Shown: piece after piece, positions 7,731 to 17,076 of the stretch | Numbering within the stretch: the stretch's first letter is position 1 | Layout: every line of letters begins with the position of its first letter | Assembly: GCF_000308415.1 (NCBI RefSeq) | Contig: NZ_BAFS01000214.1 | Span: 1 to 53,272, forward strand | Direction: 5' to 3' | Source of the DNA: Nocardia asiatica NBRC 100129 | Lineage (GTDB): Bacteria; Actinomycetota; Actinomycetes; Mycobacteriales; Mycobacteriaceae | DNA length: 53,272 nt | Made by a program: the position numbers and the translations under genes | The notes under the pieces: model-generated | The model's database searches: none | The model's input: the letters and a program-made list of their open reading frames with translations, nothing else | What the model was told of the DNA's origin: nothing

Positions 7731-8517
7731 CCCGCCGCACACGCCTGTGCCGCCATCGCTTTCGGATCGACCGGCCCGTCGTTGTGGCGCACAGCCGGTC
7801 GACGGGCGCAAGCCGTTGCGGCAGTAGCGCTGTCGTTCCCGCGACACCGGGATCGCCCGGTGCGATGAGCTTCAAGGCGACGACCGCGCCCGGGCACCGC
7901 ACGCACACAGGCTGCCGGATCGTGACCGAACGGCGAACGTGCCCGCTTCCTACCCGCGATCGGCAGCCCGTTCGGTGACCTCCGCAGCCGCGTCTCCCAC
8001 GGCCACGGCGACCCACCCGGGACAGCGGAATCGGCGTCGCGCTCGGCCACCACCGCGTGTCCGCGAGCACCAGCCGCTCCACGACCGCGTTGCCGATACC
8101 GAGACCGACCCCGTTCATGCCAGGAGCAGCCCGGTCCAGTCGAGGGTGGCAGGCGGTGCGCCAGTGGACAGCGACCCGATCGAGTGAATTCCAGAGGCGG
8201 CCCCCTCGATCCGGCGGGCACTGAATTCATCGGCAACAGACAATTTTCGGCGAATTGTGATTAGCCTTACAATACGTCGCGCGGAAGTCGGTGCGAAAAC
8301 GCCGCGGAGCCGGTGAACAAGACGCCCGAGACGACCGATCGGATGTGTTAACAAATGTAAACCACTGGAGAACCCGTCGTTTCCAAAGCATCACCGAGGG
8401 TACGGCAGGCGGCGGTTCCGAATCCGATTCCGTACAGTTCAGAGCATATTTCCCCTGGTCGGCACCCGGACCGACGCCCGGACGCGACGGGCTGCCGTGA
8501 CCGTGACGTTGCGCCGA
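7731..8517. other. long intergenic region, possibly decayed coding sequence
   Basis: About 790 bases with no convincing gene. The left two thirds keep coding-like GC content, and short open stretches exist on the minus strand, but each frame is broken and none shows a recognisable domain. From about 8230 the sequence becomes AT-richer (TTTTCGGCGAATTGTGATTA) and likely carries narG control sequences. No tRNA or terminator was recognised. Confidence 0.45.
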
Positions 8518-8554
8518 TCTCACAACTCACCAGGCCCGCGAATGGGCTGTGAGA
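8518..8554 (+). promoter_or_regulatory. stem-loop in the narG leader
   Basis: TCTCACA (8518-8524) pairs with TGTGAGA (8548-8554), and an inner GCCC/GGGC stem (8534-8537/8544-8547) closes a GCGAAT loop. The 5' side has a 9-nt internal loop. It ends about 75 nt before the narG start, so it would sit in the mRNA leader or be a dyad operator. Which one cannot be decided from sequence. Confidence 0.35.
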
Positions 8555-8629
8555 GAGATGTTTGGCCAGTCGTGCGCGCCTCTTTACAGTCGGAACATCC
8601 ACCCGATCGCACAGCTCGAAGGGGACGTC

Positions 8630-11600
8630 GTGGTTAATTCGCGTACCCAGGGTCGCGTACCCTCCGCTCCGGCCACCGACGCCGGGGACGCGCTCCTGCG
8701 GCTGGGGAAATATTTCCACCGGGGCGAGGTCTCGGCCGATCAGCGCACCCTGCACAAGGTCGGCGGGCGCAGCGCCGACGAGTTCTACCGCGATCGCTGG
8801 TCGCACGACAAGGTGGTGCGCTCCACGCACGGCGTGAACTGCACGGGATCGTGCTCGTGGAAGATCTACGTGAAAGACGGCGTGATCACCTGGGAGTCGC
8901 AGCAGACCGACTACCCCTCGGTGGGCTCCGACAAGCCGGAGTACGAGCCGCGCGGCTGCCCGCGCGGCGCGTCGTTCTCCTGGTACACCTACTCGCCCGC
9001 ACGGGTGCGCTACCCGTACGTGCGCGGCACCCTGCTGGAGCTGTACCGGGAAGCCAAGTCCCGGCTCAAGGACCCGGTGCTGGCCTGGGGCGAACTCGTC
9101 GAGGATCCGGAGAAGTCGCGCAGCTACAAGGCCGCCCGCGGCAAGGGCGGATTCGTGCGCGCCGAGTGGTGGGAAGCGGCCGAGATCGCCGCTGCCGCAC
9201 ATGTCTACACGATCAAGCAGTACGGCCCGGACCGGGTGGCGGGGTTCTCGCCGATTCCGGCGATGTCCATGGTCAGCCACGCCGTCGGCGCCCGGTTCAT
9301 CTCGCTGCTCGGCGGCTCCATGCTGTCGTTCTACGACTGGTACGCCGACCTGCCGGTGGCCTCGCCGCAGGTGTTCGGCGACCAGACCGACGTGCCGGAA
9401 TCCGCGGACTGGTTCGACGCCGGATACCTCATCATGTGGGGCTCGAACGTGCCGGTCACCCGGACACCGGACGCGCACTACATGACCGAGGCGCGCTACC
9501 GCGGCCAGAAGGTGGTGGTGGTCTCCCCCGACTACGCCGACAACACCAAGTTCGCCGACGAGTGGGTGCCCGCGCGTCCCGGCACGGACGCGGCGCTGGC
9601 CATGGCGATGGGTCATGTGGTGCTGAAGGAGTTCTTCATCGATCGGTCGACGCCGCGCTTCCTCGACTACATCAAGCGCTTCACCGATCTGCCGTACCTG
9701 ATCACGCTGGACGAGCGCGACGGGGAGTACGTGCCGGGGAAGTTCCTCACCGCCGCCGACCTGGGACACACCGGTGAAGGCGTGCAGTTCCAGACGGTGC
9801 TGCTGGACGAGCAGGCGCGACCGGTGGTGCCGAACGGGTCGCTCGGGCATCGGTTCGGCGACGAAGGCGCCGGGCGCTGGAACCTCGATCTCGGGGACGT
9901 CGATCCCCTCCTGAGTCTGTATGGCCGCACCGACGACGCTGCGGCCGTACAGATTCCCCGCTTCGACAGCGACACACCCGGCGTGCTCACCCGTGGCGTG
10001 CCGACCACGACGGTCGCGGGCAAGCGCGTCACCACGGTCTTCGATCTGCTGCTGGCCCAGTACGGCGTCGGCCGCGACGGACTGCCCGGTACGTGGCCGA
10101 CCGGCTACGACGACGCCTCGGAGCCGTACACCCCGGCCTGGCAGGAGGCCATCACCGGCGTGCCGGCCGTCCAGGCCGAGCGCATCGCGCGCGAATTCGC
10201 CGACAACGCCGACCGCTCCGGCGGCCGTTCGATGATCCTCATGGGCGCGGGCACCAACCACTGGTTCCACTCCGACCAGATCTACCGCGCGTTCTTCACG
10301 CTCACCCTGCTGACCGGCTGCCAGGGCGTGAACGGCGGCGGCTGGGCGCATTACGTCGGCCAGGAGAAGTGCCGCCCCGTCACCGGGTGGTCCACCCTGG
10401 CCTTCGGCCTGGACTGGCAGCGCCCGCCGCGGCAGATGCAAGGCACGGTGTTCTGGTACCTGACCAACAATCAGTGGCGCTACGACCCGTTCACCGCGGA
10501 ATCGTTCGCCTCGCCGCTGGGCACGGGCAAGTTCGCCGGACGCACCGCCGCCGACAATATCGCGCTGGCCACCCGGCTCGGCTGGATGCCGAGCTACCCG
10601 ACCTTCGACCGCAACCCGCTCGACCTGGTGGACGAGGCCGAAGCCGCGGGCAAGACCGCGCCCGAACACGTGGTGGACGGGCTGAAGTCCGGCGACCTGC
10701 GGTTCGCCTGCGAGGACCCGGACGCGCCGGAGAACTTCCCGCGCTGCCTGACCGTGTGGCGGGCGAACCTGCTCGGGTCGTCGGGCAAGGGCAACGAGTA
10801 CTTCCACCGCCACCTGCTCGGCGCCGACTCCAACCTGCAGACCACCGACGCCACCGGCGTGCGGCCCCAAGAGCTGAACTGGCGCGAGACCGCGGCCACC
10901 GGCAAGCTGGACCTGCTGCTGTCGCTGGATTTCCGGATGACCAGCACCACGCTGTTCTCCGACATCGTGCTGCCGGCCGCCACCTGGTACGAGAAGCACG
11001 ACCTGTCCTCCACCGACATGCACCCGTTCGTGCACGCCTTCTCCCCGGCCATCTCGCCGCCCTGGGAGGCCAAGACCGACTTCGACGCCTTCCACCGGAT
11101 CGCGCGCGGCTTCTCCTGGATGGCCGAGAAGCACCTGGGCAAGCGCAAGGACATCGTCGCCGTGCCGTTGCAGCACGACTCGCCGGACGCGACGGCCCAG
11201 GCGGGCGGGCGCGTGCTGGACTGGAAAGCCGGTGAGTGCGAACCGATCCCGGGCAAGACCATGCCGAAACTGGTCGTCGTCGAACGCGACTACCCGAAGC
11301 TCGCGGAGAAGATGGCCGCGCTCGGGCCGCTGGTCGACACGCTCGGCGTCACCACCAAGGGCGTCACCACCTACCCCGACCAGGAGGTCGAGTACCTCGC
11401 CGGGATGAACGGCACGGTGGTGTCCGGTGTGGCGCAGGGCCGCCCGTCGCTGGCCAAGGACACGCACGCGGCCGAGGCGATCCTCGCGCTGTCGGGCACC
11501 ACCAACGGCCGTCTCGCGGTGGAGGGCTTCCACGCCCTGGAACGCCGCACCGGAACCCAGCTGGCCGACCTGGCCGCCGAGCACGAGGGCAAACGGGTCA

Positions 11601-12340
11601 CCTTCGCCGACACCCAGGCTCGTCCGGTCCCGGTGATCACCTCGCCGGAGTGGTCGGGCAGCGAGACGGGCGGACGCCGGTACTCGCCGTTCACCATCAA
11701 CACCGAGCGGCTCAAGCCCTGGCACACGCTGACCGGGCGGCAGCACTTCTACCTCGACCACGACTGGATGATCGAGCTCGGCGAGCAGCTGCCGATCTTC
11801 CGTCCGCCGCTGGACATGACCGCGCTGTTCCACGAGCCGTCGGTCGGCGAGGTCGGCGACAAGGGTGTCACGGTGCGCTACCTGACCCCGCACTCCAAGT
11901 GGTCGATCCACTCCGCCTACCAGGACAACCTGCACATGCTGACGCTCTCGCGCGGCGGGCAGTCGATCTGGATGTCCGATCGCGACGCGGCGAAGATCGG
12001 CGTGGCCGACAACGACTGGATCGAGGCGATCAACCGCAACGGCATCGTGGTCGCGCGCGCCATCGTCAGTCACCGGATGCCGGAGGGCACCGTGTTCATG
12101 TACCACGCCCAGGACCGCGCGGTGGACGTGCCGCGCATCGAGGGCCTCGGCGAGGACACCAAGGGCAGGGGCAAGCGCGGCGGCATCCACAACGCGCTCA
12201 CCCGCATCATGATCAAGCCCTCGCATCTCATCGGCGGCTACGCGCAGCAGTCCTTCGCGCTGAACTACCACGGCCCCACCGGGAATCAGCGCGACGAGGT
12301 CACCACGATCCGCAAACGCTCGCAGAAAGTGGAGTACTGA
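8630..12340 (+). CDS. narG: respiratory nitrate reductase alpha subunit
   Basis: 1236 residues, the usual length of NarG. Near residue 66 the sequence HGVNCTGSCSW gives the His and Cys ligands of the FS0 [4Fe-4S] cluster, completed by GCPRGAS near 107. The Asp that ligates molybdenum lies in FYDWYADLP near 236. It binds bis-MGD and reduces nitrate to nitrite at the cytoplasmic face of the membrane with electrons from NarH. GTG 8630 is chosen because AAGGGG lies 5 nt upstream; longer in-frame extensions have no ribosome binding site. First gene of narGHJI. Confidence 0.96.
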   Translation: MVNSRTQGRVPSAPATDAGDALLRLGKYFHRGEVSADQRTLHKVGGRSADEFYRDRWSHDKVVRSTHGVNCTGSCSWKIYVKDGVITWESQQTDYPSVGSDKPEYEPRGCPRGASFSWYTYSPARVRYPYVRGTLLELYREAKSRLKDPVLAWGELVEDPEKSRSYKAARGKGGFVRAEWWEAAEIAAAAHVYTIKQYGPDRVAGFSPIPAMSMVSHAVGARFISLLGGSMLSFYDWYADLPVASPQVFGDQTDVPESADWFDAGYLIMWGSNVPVTRTPDAHYMTEARYRGQKVVVVSPDYADNTKFADEWVPARPGTDAALAMAMGHVVLKEFFIDRSTPRFLDYIKRFTDLPYLITLDERDGEYVPGKFLTAADLGHTGEGVQFQTVLLDEQARPVVPNGSLGHRFGDEGAGRWNLDLGDVDPLLSLYGRTDDAAAVQIPRFDSDTPGVLTRGVPTTTVAGKRVTTVFDLLLAQYGVGRDGLPGTWPTGYDDASEPYTPAWQEAITGVPAVQAERIAREFADNADRSGGRSMILMGAGTNHWFHSDQIYRAFFTLTLLTGCQGVNGGGWAHYVGQEKCRPVTGWSTLAFGLDWQRPPRQMQGTVFWYLTNNQWRYDPFTAESFASPLGTGKFAGRTAADNIALATRLGWMPSYPTFDRNPLDLVDEAEAAGKTAPEHVVDGLKSGDLRFACEDPDAPENFPRCLTVWRANLLGSSGKGNEYFHRHLLGADSNLQTTDATGVRPQELNWRETAATGKLDLLLSLDFRMTSTTLFSDIVLPAATWYEKHDLSSTDMHPFVHAFSPAISPPWEAKTDFDAFHRIARGFSWMAEKHLGKRKDIVAVPLQHDSPDATAQAGGRVLDWKAGECEPIPGKTMPKLVVVERDYPKLAEKMAALGPLVDTLGVTTKGVTTYPDQEVEYLAGMNGTVVSGVAQGRPSLAKDTHAAEAILALSGTTNGRLAVEGFHALERRTGTQLADLAAEHEGKRVTFADTQARPVPVITSPEWSGSETGGRRYSPFTINTERLKPWHTLTGRQHFYLDHDWMIELGEQLPIFRPPLDMTALFHEPSVGEVGDKGVTVRYLTPHSKWSIHSAYQDNLHMLTLSRGGQSIWMSDRDAAKIGVADNDWIEAINRNGIVVARAIVSHRMPEGTVFMYHAQDRAVDVPRIEGLGEDTKGRGKRGGIHNALTRIMIKPSHLIGGYAQQSFALNYHGPTGNQRDEVTTIRKRSQKVEY

Positions 12341-12341
12341 C

Positions 12342-12401
12342 ATGAGCGAGGCGGGCACGAGCGCACCCCACGCACCTACCGACGCGAGAAGGCGGTACTG
12401 A
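12342..12401 (+). CDS. possible 19-codon ORF bridging narG and narH
   Basis: ATG at 12342, 1 nt after the narG stop, opens the peptide MSEAGTSAPHAPTDARRRY and stops 1 nt before the narH ATG. Both junctions share the sequence TACTGACATG, so ribosomes could pass from narG to narH by two successive re-initiations. It may also be a relic of a duplicated junction with no product. No domain. Confidence 0.35.
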   Translation: MSEAGTSAPHAPTDARRRY

Positions 12402-12402
12402 C

Positions 12403-14133
12403 ATGCGCGTCATGGCACAGCTGGCCATGGTGATGAACCTGGACAAGTGCATCGGCTGCCACACCTGCTCGGTCACCTGCAAGCAGGCGTGGACCAACCG
12501 CGGCGGCACCGAGTACGTCTGGTTCAACAACGTGGAGACCCGTCCCGGGCAGGGCTATCCGAGGCAGTACCAGGACCAGGAGAAGTGGAAGGGCGGCTGG
12601 ACGCTGAACAAGCGCGGCAAGCTGACCCTGAAGTCCGGGTCCCGGCTCAAGCGGCTGCTGAACATCTTCGCCAACCCGGATCTGCCCACGGTCGAGGACT
12701 ACTACGAGCCGTGGAGCTACGACTACGACAACCTGCTGTCCTCCCCGCCCACCGACACCACGCCGGTCGCGCGGCCCAAGTCGCTGATCACCGGTGAGGA
12801 CACGAACGTCACCTGGGGCGCCAACTGGGACGACGACCTCGGCTCCGGCCCCGAGCAGGTCGGCCGGGACCCGTTGCTGGCCAAGCTCTCCGATCAGGTG
12901 AAACTGGAGTTCGAAGAGACCTTCATGTTCTACCTGCCGCGGATCTGCGAGCACTGCCTGAATCCGTCGTGCGCGGCCTCGTGCCCTTCCGGCGCGATCT
13001 ACAAGCGCGCCGAAGACGGCATTGTGCTGGTGGACCAGGACAAGTGCCGGGGCTGGCGGCAGTGCGTGTCGGGCTGCCCGTACAAGAAGATCTACTTCAA
13101 CCACAAGACGGGCAAAGCGGAGAAGTGCACTTTCTGCTACCCGCGCGTGGAGGTCGGCATCCCCACCGTGTGCTCGGAGACCTGTGTGGGGCGGCTGCGC
13201 TACATCGGCGTCATGCTCTACGACGCCGACGCTGTGCTCGAAGCCGCGTCCGTCACCGAGGACAAGGACCTCTACCCGTCCCAGCTCGGCGTGTTCCTCA
13301 ACCCCCATGATCCGCGGGTGATCGCCGAAGCGGAGCGGGCCGGGATCTCGCCGGAATGGATTCAGGCAGCCCAGGATTCGCCGGTGTACAAGCTGATCGT
13401 CGATTACCAGATCGCGCTGCCGCTGCATCCGGAGTACCGCACCATGCCGATGGTCTGGTACGTGCCGCCGCTGTCGCCGGTGGTGGACGTGCTCACCGAG
13501 ACCGGCCACGACGGCGAGAACGCGTCGAACCTGTTCGGCGCCATCGACGCGCTGCGCATTCCGGTGGAGTACTTGGCCGAGCTGTTCACCGCGGGCGACG
13601 TGGGACCGGTGCGCGCGTCGTTGCAGCGTCTCGCGGCGATGCGCTCGTTCATGCGGTCGGTGAACCTCGGGGAGGAGCCCGATCCCTCGATCGCGCCGTC
13701 GGTGCGGCTGGAGCCCGAAGAGATCGAGGCGATGTACCGGCTGCTGGCCATCGCCAAGTACGAGCACCGCTACGTCATCCCGACCGGCGCGGGGGCCCGT
13801 GCGCACGAATTGGATTCGCTCGCCACCGGATGCAGCCTGGACACCGACGGCGGCCCCGGTATGACGGCGTTCGACCAGATGGTGGAGAAGTTCCACCTCA
13901 CCGACAGCAACGACGCCGCGCCGCAGGAGAAGTCGTCCCGGATCAATCTGCTGAACTGGGACGGCAAGAGCACCAAGGGCTTGGTCCCGACGAACGGGCA
14001 GGCGAACGACACGGGCAACGGGCGCGCCAACGGACACGCCAACGGTGAATACGCGAACGGCACCGGCAATGGGCACGGCACGGGCAACGCGACCGTCGCG
14101 GGCGACCCGGCCTCGACCGGAGCAGGCCGATGA
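12403..14133 (+). CDS. narH: respiratory nitrate reductase beta subunit (four Fe-S clusters)
   Basis: 576 residues. Four cysteine groups are clear: CIGCHTCSVTC near residue 16, CEHCLNPSCAASCP near 182, CRGWRQCVSGCP near 216 (with the Trp that marks the [3Fe-4S] cluster) and CTFCYPRV...CSETCVG near 242. NarH carries electrons from NarI haems to NarG. Compared with typical NarH of about 510-520 residues, it has a C-terminal extension: from about 533 the sequence is a low-complexity tail of Gly, Asn, Ala and Thr. GAGAAGG lies about 12 nt upstream of ATG 12403. The stop overlaps narJ (ATGA). Confidence 0.95.
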   Translation: MRVMAQLAMVMNLDKCIGCHTCSVTCKQAWTNRGGTEYVWFNNVETRPGQGYPRQYQDQEKWKGGWTLNKRGKLTLKSGSRLKRLLNIFANPDLPTVEDYYEPWSYDYDNLLSSPPTDTTPVARPKSLITGEDTNVTWGANWDDDLGSGPEQVGRDPLLAKLSDQVKLEFEETFMFYLPRICEHCLNPSCAASCPSGAIYKRAEDGIVLVDQDKCRGWRQCVSGCPYKKIYFNHKTGKAEKCTFCYPRVEVGIPTVCSETCVGRLRYIGVMLYDADAVLEAASVTEDKDLYPSQLGVFLNPHDPRVIAEAERAGISPEWIQAAQDSPVYKLIVDYQIALPLHPEYRTMPMVWYVPPLSPVVDVLTETGHDGENASNLFGAIDALRIPVEYLAELFTAGDVGPVRASLQRLAAMRSFMRSVNLGEEPDPSIAPSVRLEPEEIEAMYRLLAIAKYEHRYVIPTGAGARAHELDSLATGCSLDTDGGPGMTAFDQMVEKFHLTDSNDAAPQEKSSRINLLNWDGKSTKGLVPTNGQANDTGNGRANGHANGEYANGTGNGHGTGNATVAGDPASTGAGR

Positions 14134-14810
14134 GCCTGCTGAAACTTCGCCGCCGCCCGGAACCGGCGGTCGAACTCGCCCAGCGGGACCGGCAACTGGT
14201 CTGGCGGATCGCCGCGCTGCTGCTGGACTACCCGAGCGAGCAGACGCTGGCGATGGTCGACCAATTGGCCGCCGCCGCGGCCGGTCTGCCGCAGGAGGTG
14301 CGCGCACACCTGAGCGAATGCCTCGACTACCTGCGCACGACCCCGCCCCTGGACCTCGCCGCGGACTATGTCGCGACCTTCGACATGCGCCGCCGCGCCA
14401 GCCTGCACCTGACCTTCTACGCCTACGGGGACACCCGCAAGCGGGGGATGGCGCTGCTGCGGTTCAAGCACGCCTACCGGCACGCGGGCGTCGAACTCGG
14501 CGACGAGGAACTGCCCGATCACCTGCCGGTGCTGCTGGAGTTCGCCGCCACCGTCGATCCCATCGGCGGCGAACGGCTGCTCGGCGAGCACGTTCCGGTG
14601 CTGGAGCTGCTGCGCCTGTCGTTGTCCGACAACGGCTCTCCCTACGCCGGCGTGCTCGCGGCGATCGGTGCGACGCTGCCCCCGCCAACCACCGCGGACC
14701 GGCGGCGCATCGCCGAACTCGCCGCCCAGGGCCCGCCCGAGGAGGAGGTCGGGTTGGAGCCCTTCGCGATGGACCCCTCCCTGTTCGACGGATCGGAAGG
14801 CCGACGATGA
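14130..14810 (+). CDS. narJ: nitrate reductase assembly chaperone
   Basis: 226 residues of the NarJ/TorD-type all-helical chaperone family. Typical features are LLLDYPSEQTL near 31, the conserved ADYVATFDMRRRASLHLT near 77, and YGDTRKRGMALLRFK near 98. NarJ binds apo-NarG, allows cofactor insertion and membrane attachment to NarI, and is not part of the final enzyme. It overlaps narH and narI by 4 nt each (ATGA), so synthesis is coupled to both. Confidence 0.94.
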   Translation: MSLLKLRRRPEPAVELAQRDRQLVWRIAALLLDYPSEQTLAMVDQLAAAAAGLPQEVRAHLSECLDYLRTTPPLDLAADYVATFDMRRRASLHLTFYAYGDTRKRGMALLRFKHAYRHAGVELGDEELPDHLPVLLEFAATVDPIGGERLLGEHVPVLELLRLSLSDNGSPYAGVLAAIGATLPPPTTADRRRIAELAAQGPPEEEVGLEPFAMDPSLFDGSEGRR

Positions 14811-15565
14811 ACGCAACGCCGAACCTGCCGACCGCGCTGTGGCTGATCCTGCCGTACGTCGCGTTCACCTCGTTCGTACTCGGGCACCTGTGGCGCTACC
14901 GCAACGACCAGTTCGGCTGGACCACCCGGTCCTCACAGATGTACGAGAGCCGCCTGCTGCGGCTGGGCAGCCCGCTGTTCCACTTCGGCATGCTCGGGGT
15001 GTTCGGCGGTCACGTGCTCGGCGTGCTGATCCCGGAGTCGTGGACCGCCGCCGTCGGGATCTCCGAGCACCTGTATCACCTGATCGCGGTGGGCGCGGGG
15101 TCGGTGGCCGGGCTCGCCGTGCTGGCCGGGGTGGCCATCCTGCTCTACCGGCGTTTCACCGTTCCGGCCGTCCGCAAGGCGACGACCGGCAACGACAAGA
15201 TGATGTACGGGCTGCTGGCCGCCGCGCTGGTCACCGGGCTGCTCAACACCTGGGGCAGCAACCTGCTGTGGGGCACCTACAACTACCGCGAGACGGTGTC
15301 GCCCTGGTTCCGCAGCCTGTTCACCCTCACCCCCCGGCCCGAGCTGATGGTGGACACGCCGTGGACCTTCCAGCTGCACGGGTTGGTCGTGCTCGCGCTG
15401 ATCGGACTGTGGCCCTACACCCGGTTGGTGCACATGTTCAGTGCGCCGGTCGGCTACTTGGTCCGGCCGTACGTGGTCTACCGCAGCAAGGAATACGACG
15501 CTCCCGACAAGCGCCGTTACGCCCGTGCGTGGGACGCTCCCGTGACCCCCGAACGCTGGCGCTGA
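14807..15565 (+). CDS. narI: respiratory nitrate reductase gamma subunit (cytochrome b)
   Basis: 252 residues with five hydrophobic membrane segments, as in known NarI. Histidines suitable as haem b ligands are seen in FHFGMLGVFGGH near 55-66 and in the C-terminal half (FQLHGLVVLALIGLWPYTRLVH near 188-210). NarI oxidises menaquinol and feeds electrons to NarH. The soluble C-terminus ends with a short basic stretch. Its ATG overlaps the narJ stop; a strong hairpin follows the stop directly. Confidence 0.95.
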   Translation: MNATPNLPTALWLILPYVAFTSFVLGHLWRYRNDQFGWTTRSSQMYESRLLRLGSPLFHFGMLGVFGGHVLGVLIPESWTAAVGISEHLYHLIAVGAGSVAGLAVLAGVAILLYRRFTVPAVRKATTGNDKMMYGLLAAALVTGLLNTWGSNLLWGTYNYRETVSPWFRSLFTLTPRPELMVDTPWTFQLHGLVVLALIGLWPYTRLVHMFSAPVGYLVRPYVVYRSKEYDAPDKRRYARAWDAPVTPERWR

Positions 15566-15627
15566 CGGCGTCGTCGAGCGCGGGACCCCGCCCGGACAAC
15601 GGCGTCCCGGCGGGGTCTTCGACGCCG
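15566..15627. terminator. hairpin between convergent narI and VOC gene
   Basis: GACCCCGCC (15584-15592) pairs with GGCGGGGTC (15609-15617), and an outer CGGCGTC (15566-15572) pairs with GACGCCG (15621-15627). There is no U-run on either side, as is common in GC-rich actinomycetes. It lies between two convergent genes and could end both transcripts. Confidence 0.6.
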
Positions 15628-15632
15628 GTGGG

Positions 15633-16088
15633 TCAGGCGTTGTCGTAGGCGTCCTGCAGAACGCGCACGTCGAGTTTGGACATCGATCGCAGGGCGGTGC
15701 CGACGGCGATGGTCTTGGCGGGATCGTCGCCGCCCATCAGTTTCGGCAGCGCGGCGGGCACCACCTGCCAGGACAGGCCGAAGCGGTCTTTCAGCCAGCC
15801 GCACGGCCCCGGCTCGCCGCCGTCCGCGGTGAGCACGTCCCACAGTCGGTCGACCTCCTCCTGGGTGTCCACGACCACCTGCAGCGACGCGGCGTCGGTG
15901 AGCGGGTGGTCCGGTCCGCCGTTCATCAGCGTGACCGCGTGGCCGTCGAGTTCCAGCGAGACGACGAACGCCGAACCATCGGAGTTGCGGGAGATGTCGA
16001 CCACCCGCGAGTTCGGGATCGCCGAGGCGTAGAAGGCGGCGGCTTGCTCGGCGGCATTGTCGAACCAGAAGAACGTGTTGACGGACAT
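15633..16088 (-). CDS. PhnB-like VOC family protein
   Basis: 151 residues of the 3-demethylubiquinone-methyltransferase-like (PhnB) VOC group: TFFWFDNAAEQAAAFY at the N-terminus, then VSLELDGHAVTLMNGG near 44-60, the helix QEEVDRLWDVL, and the typical CGWLKDRFGLSWQVVP near 95-110. Members are small dimeric proteins, some involved in resistance or unknown metabolism; the substrate here is unknown. AGGAG lies 6 nt before the ATG. It stands alone, convergent with narI. Confidence 0.87.
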   Translation of the reverse strand: MSVNTFFWFDNAAEQAAAFYASAIPNSRVVDISRNSDGSAFVVSLELDGHAVTLMNGGPDHPLTDAASLQVVVDTQEEVDRLWDVLTADGGEPGPCGWLKDRFGLSWQVVPAALPKLMGGDDPAKTIAVGTALRSMSKLDVRVLQDAYDNA

Positions 16089-16405
16089 GTGGCGCTCCTA
16101 TGTGTGTGGTGTCCTGCTGTCACCTACCGGTCGGAACCGCCGGTTCGTCTTCGACATACTTCGCGAAATTTTCCGGAAGATTTTCCCGGCAGCGTCCCCC
16201 GCCCCCGGCTAGATGGTCGCTGAAAGCGTCTCGACGTGCGGATACTCCGAGCTTTTCGCAGGCAGAACCCATCGACGCTTGAGGTAACCAGGCATACGCT
16301 GAGGTTTGGCCGCCGCAATGTGGTCTACCCCGCTTCTGGGGACGTCAAGTCTCGGCGCCCGGCTTCGCCGGTGCGGTGGCAGTCGAGGCGAGCAAGGAGT
16401 GAGCG

Positions 16406-17071
16406 ATGAAGGGTGGAGGAAGAATTGCATTAGGGGTGGGTATCGGGTACCTGCTGGGCCGCACGCGCAAGATGCGCTTCGCGTTGTCGCTGGCGGGCGC
16501 CGCGATGGCCCGGCGGTCCGCGGGAACGCCGGGGGATCTGCTCGAGCGCGGAACGTCGCTGCTCAAACAGTCGCCGGAGTTGTCTCGGATCACCGACACC
16601 GTGCGCGACGAGTTGTTCACGGCGGCGCGGTCCGCCGCGGTGACCGCGGCCAGCAACCGCCTCGACGCGCTGAACGACCGATTGCAGCAGGGTTCGACGC
16701 TGCTGGCGGACAAGGATCGGCGCGGTTCGGCGGAGACGGATTCCGACGAGGACGAGTACGAGGACGAAGCTCCCGAGGACGAAGCTCCCGAGCACGACGA
16801 GCAAGCGTCCGAAGACGACGAGCAGGCCGCCGAAGACGACGAACTCGAGGACGAGGACGAGGAGGACCGGTCCGACCAGGACGAGGACGAGGACGAGCGG
16901 CCCGCCGCGCGTCGGCGCCCGCGCCGGCCGGATACCGCCACTCGGCGTACGGCGAGTTCCCGGAGCGCGGACCGTTCGTCCGGCTCCGCGGACCGCAAGC
17001 CGTCCGGCTCCCGTACTCGCCGCAGCCGCGCCGGTGCCGACGAAGCGCCTGTGCGCCGAACGAGGAGTTGA
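16406..17071 (+). CDS. gas vesicle locus protein with acidic and basic blocks (GvpY-like position)
   Basis: 221 residues. The first 35 form a Gly/Ala-rich hydrophobic segment ([22 protein letters not shown]) with embedded basic residues, followed by a helical region to about 105. Residues from about 108 to 168 are almost pure Asp/Glu, and the last 50 are rich in Arg and Ser. No catalytic domain is recognised. AAGGAG lies 7 nt before the ATG. It is the first gene of the gas vesicle operon. Streptomyces gvp clusters also contain accessory genes (Y, Z) of uncertain function; equivalence is inferred from position, not demonstrated. Confidence 0.75.
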   Translation: MKGGGRIALGVGIGYLLGRTRKMRFALSLAGAAMARRSAGTPGDLLERGTSLLKQSPELSRITDTVRDELFTAARSAAVTAASNRLDALNDRLQQGSTLLADKDRRGSAETDSDEDEYEDEAPEDEAPEHDEQASEDDEQAAEDDELEDEDEEDRSDQDEDEDERPAARRRPRRPDTATRRTASSRSADRSSGSADRKPSGSRTRRSRAGADEAPVRRTRS

Positions 17072-17076
17072 GCCCC

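Noticed and set aside
8258..8275. GATTAGCCTTACAATA as an IdeR/DtxR iron box
   Set aside because: Only the centre resembles the consensus; the flanking arms do not pair or match, and nothing nearby is iron-regulated by type except in a broad sense.
8348..8365. GTTAACAAATGTAAAC as a GlnR box before narG
   Set aside because: The AC pairs are 8 nt apart instead of 9 and the second half-site is off, so it does not fit the motif; the position is also about 270 bp from narG.
8348..12358. Very long open frame antisense to narG
   Set aside because: A shadow of the high-GC codon bias of narG; the product is a repetitive His/Arg/Gly-rich string with no domain, while the plus strand is an unmistakable NarG.
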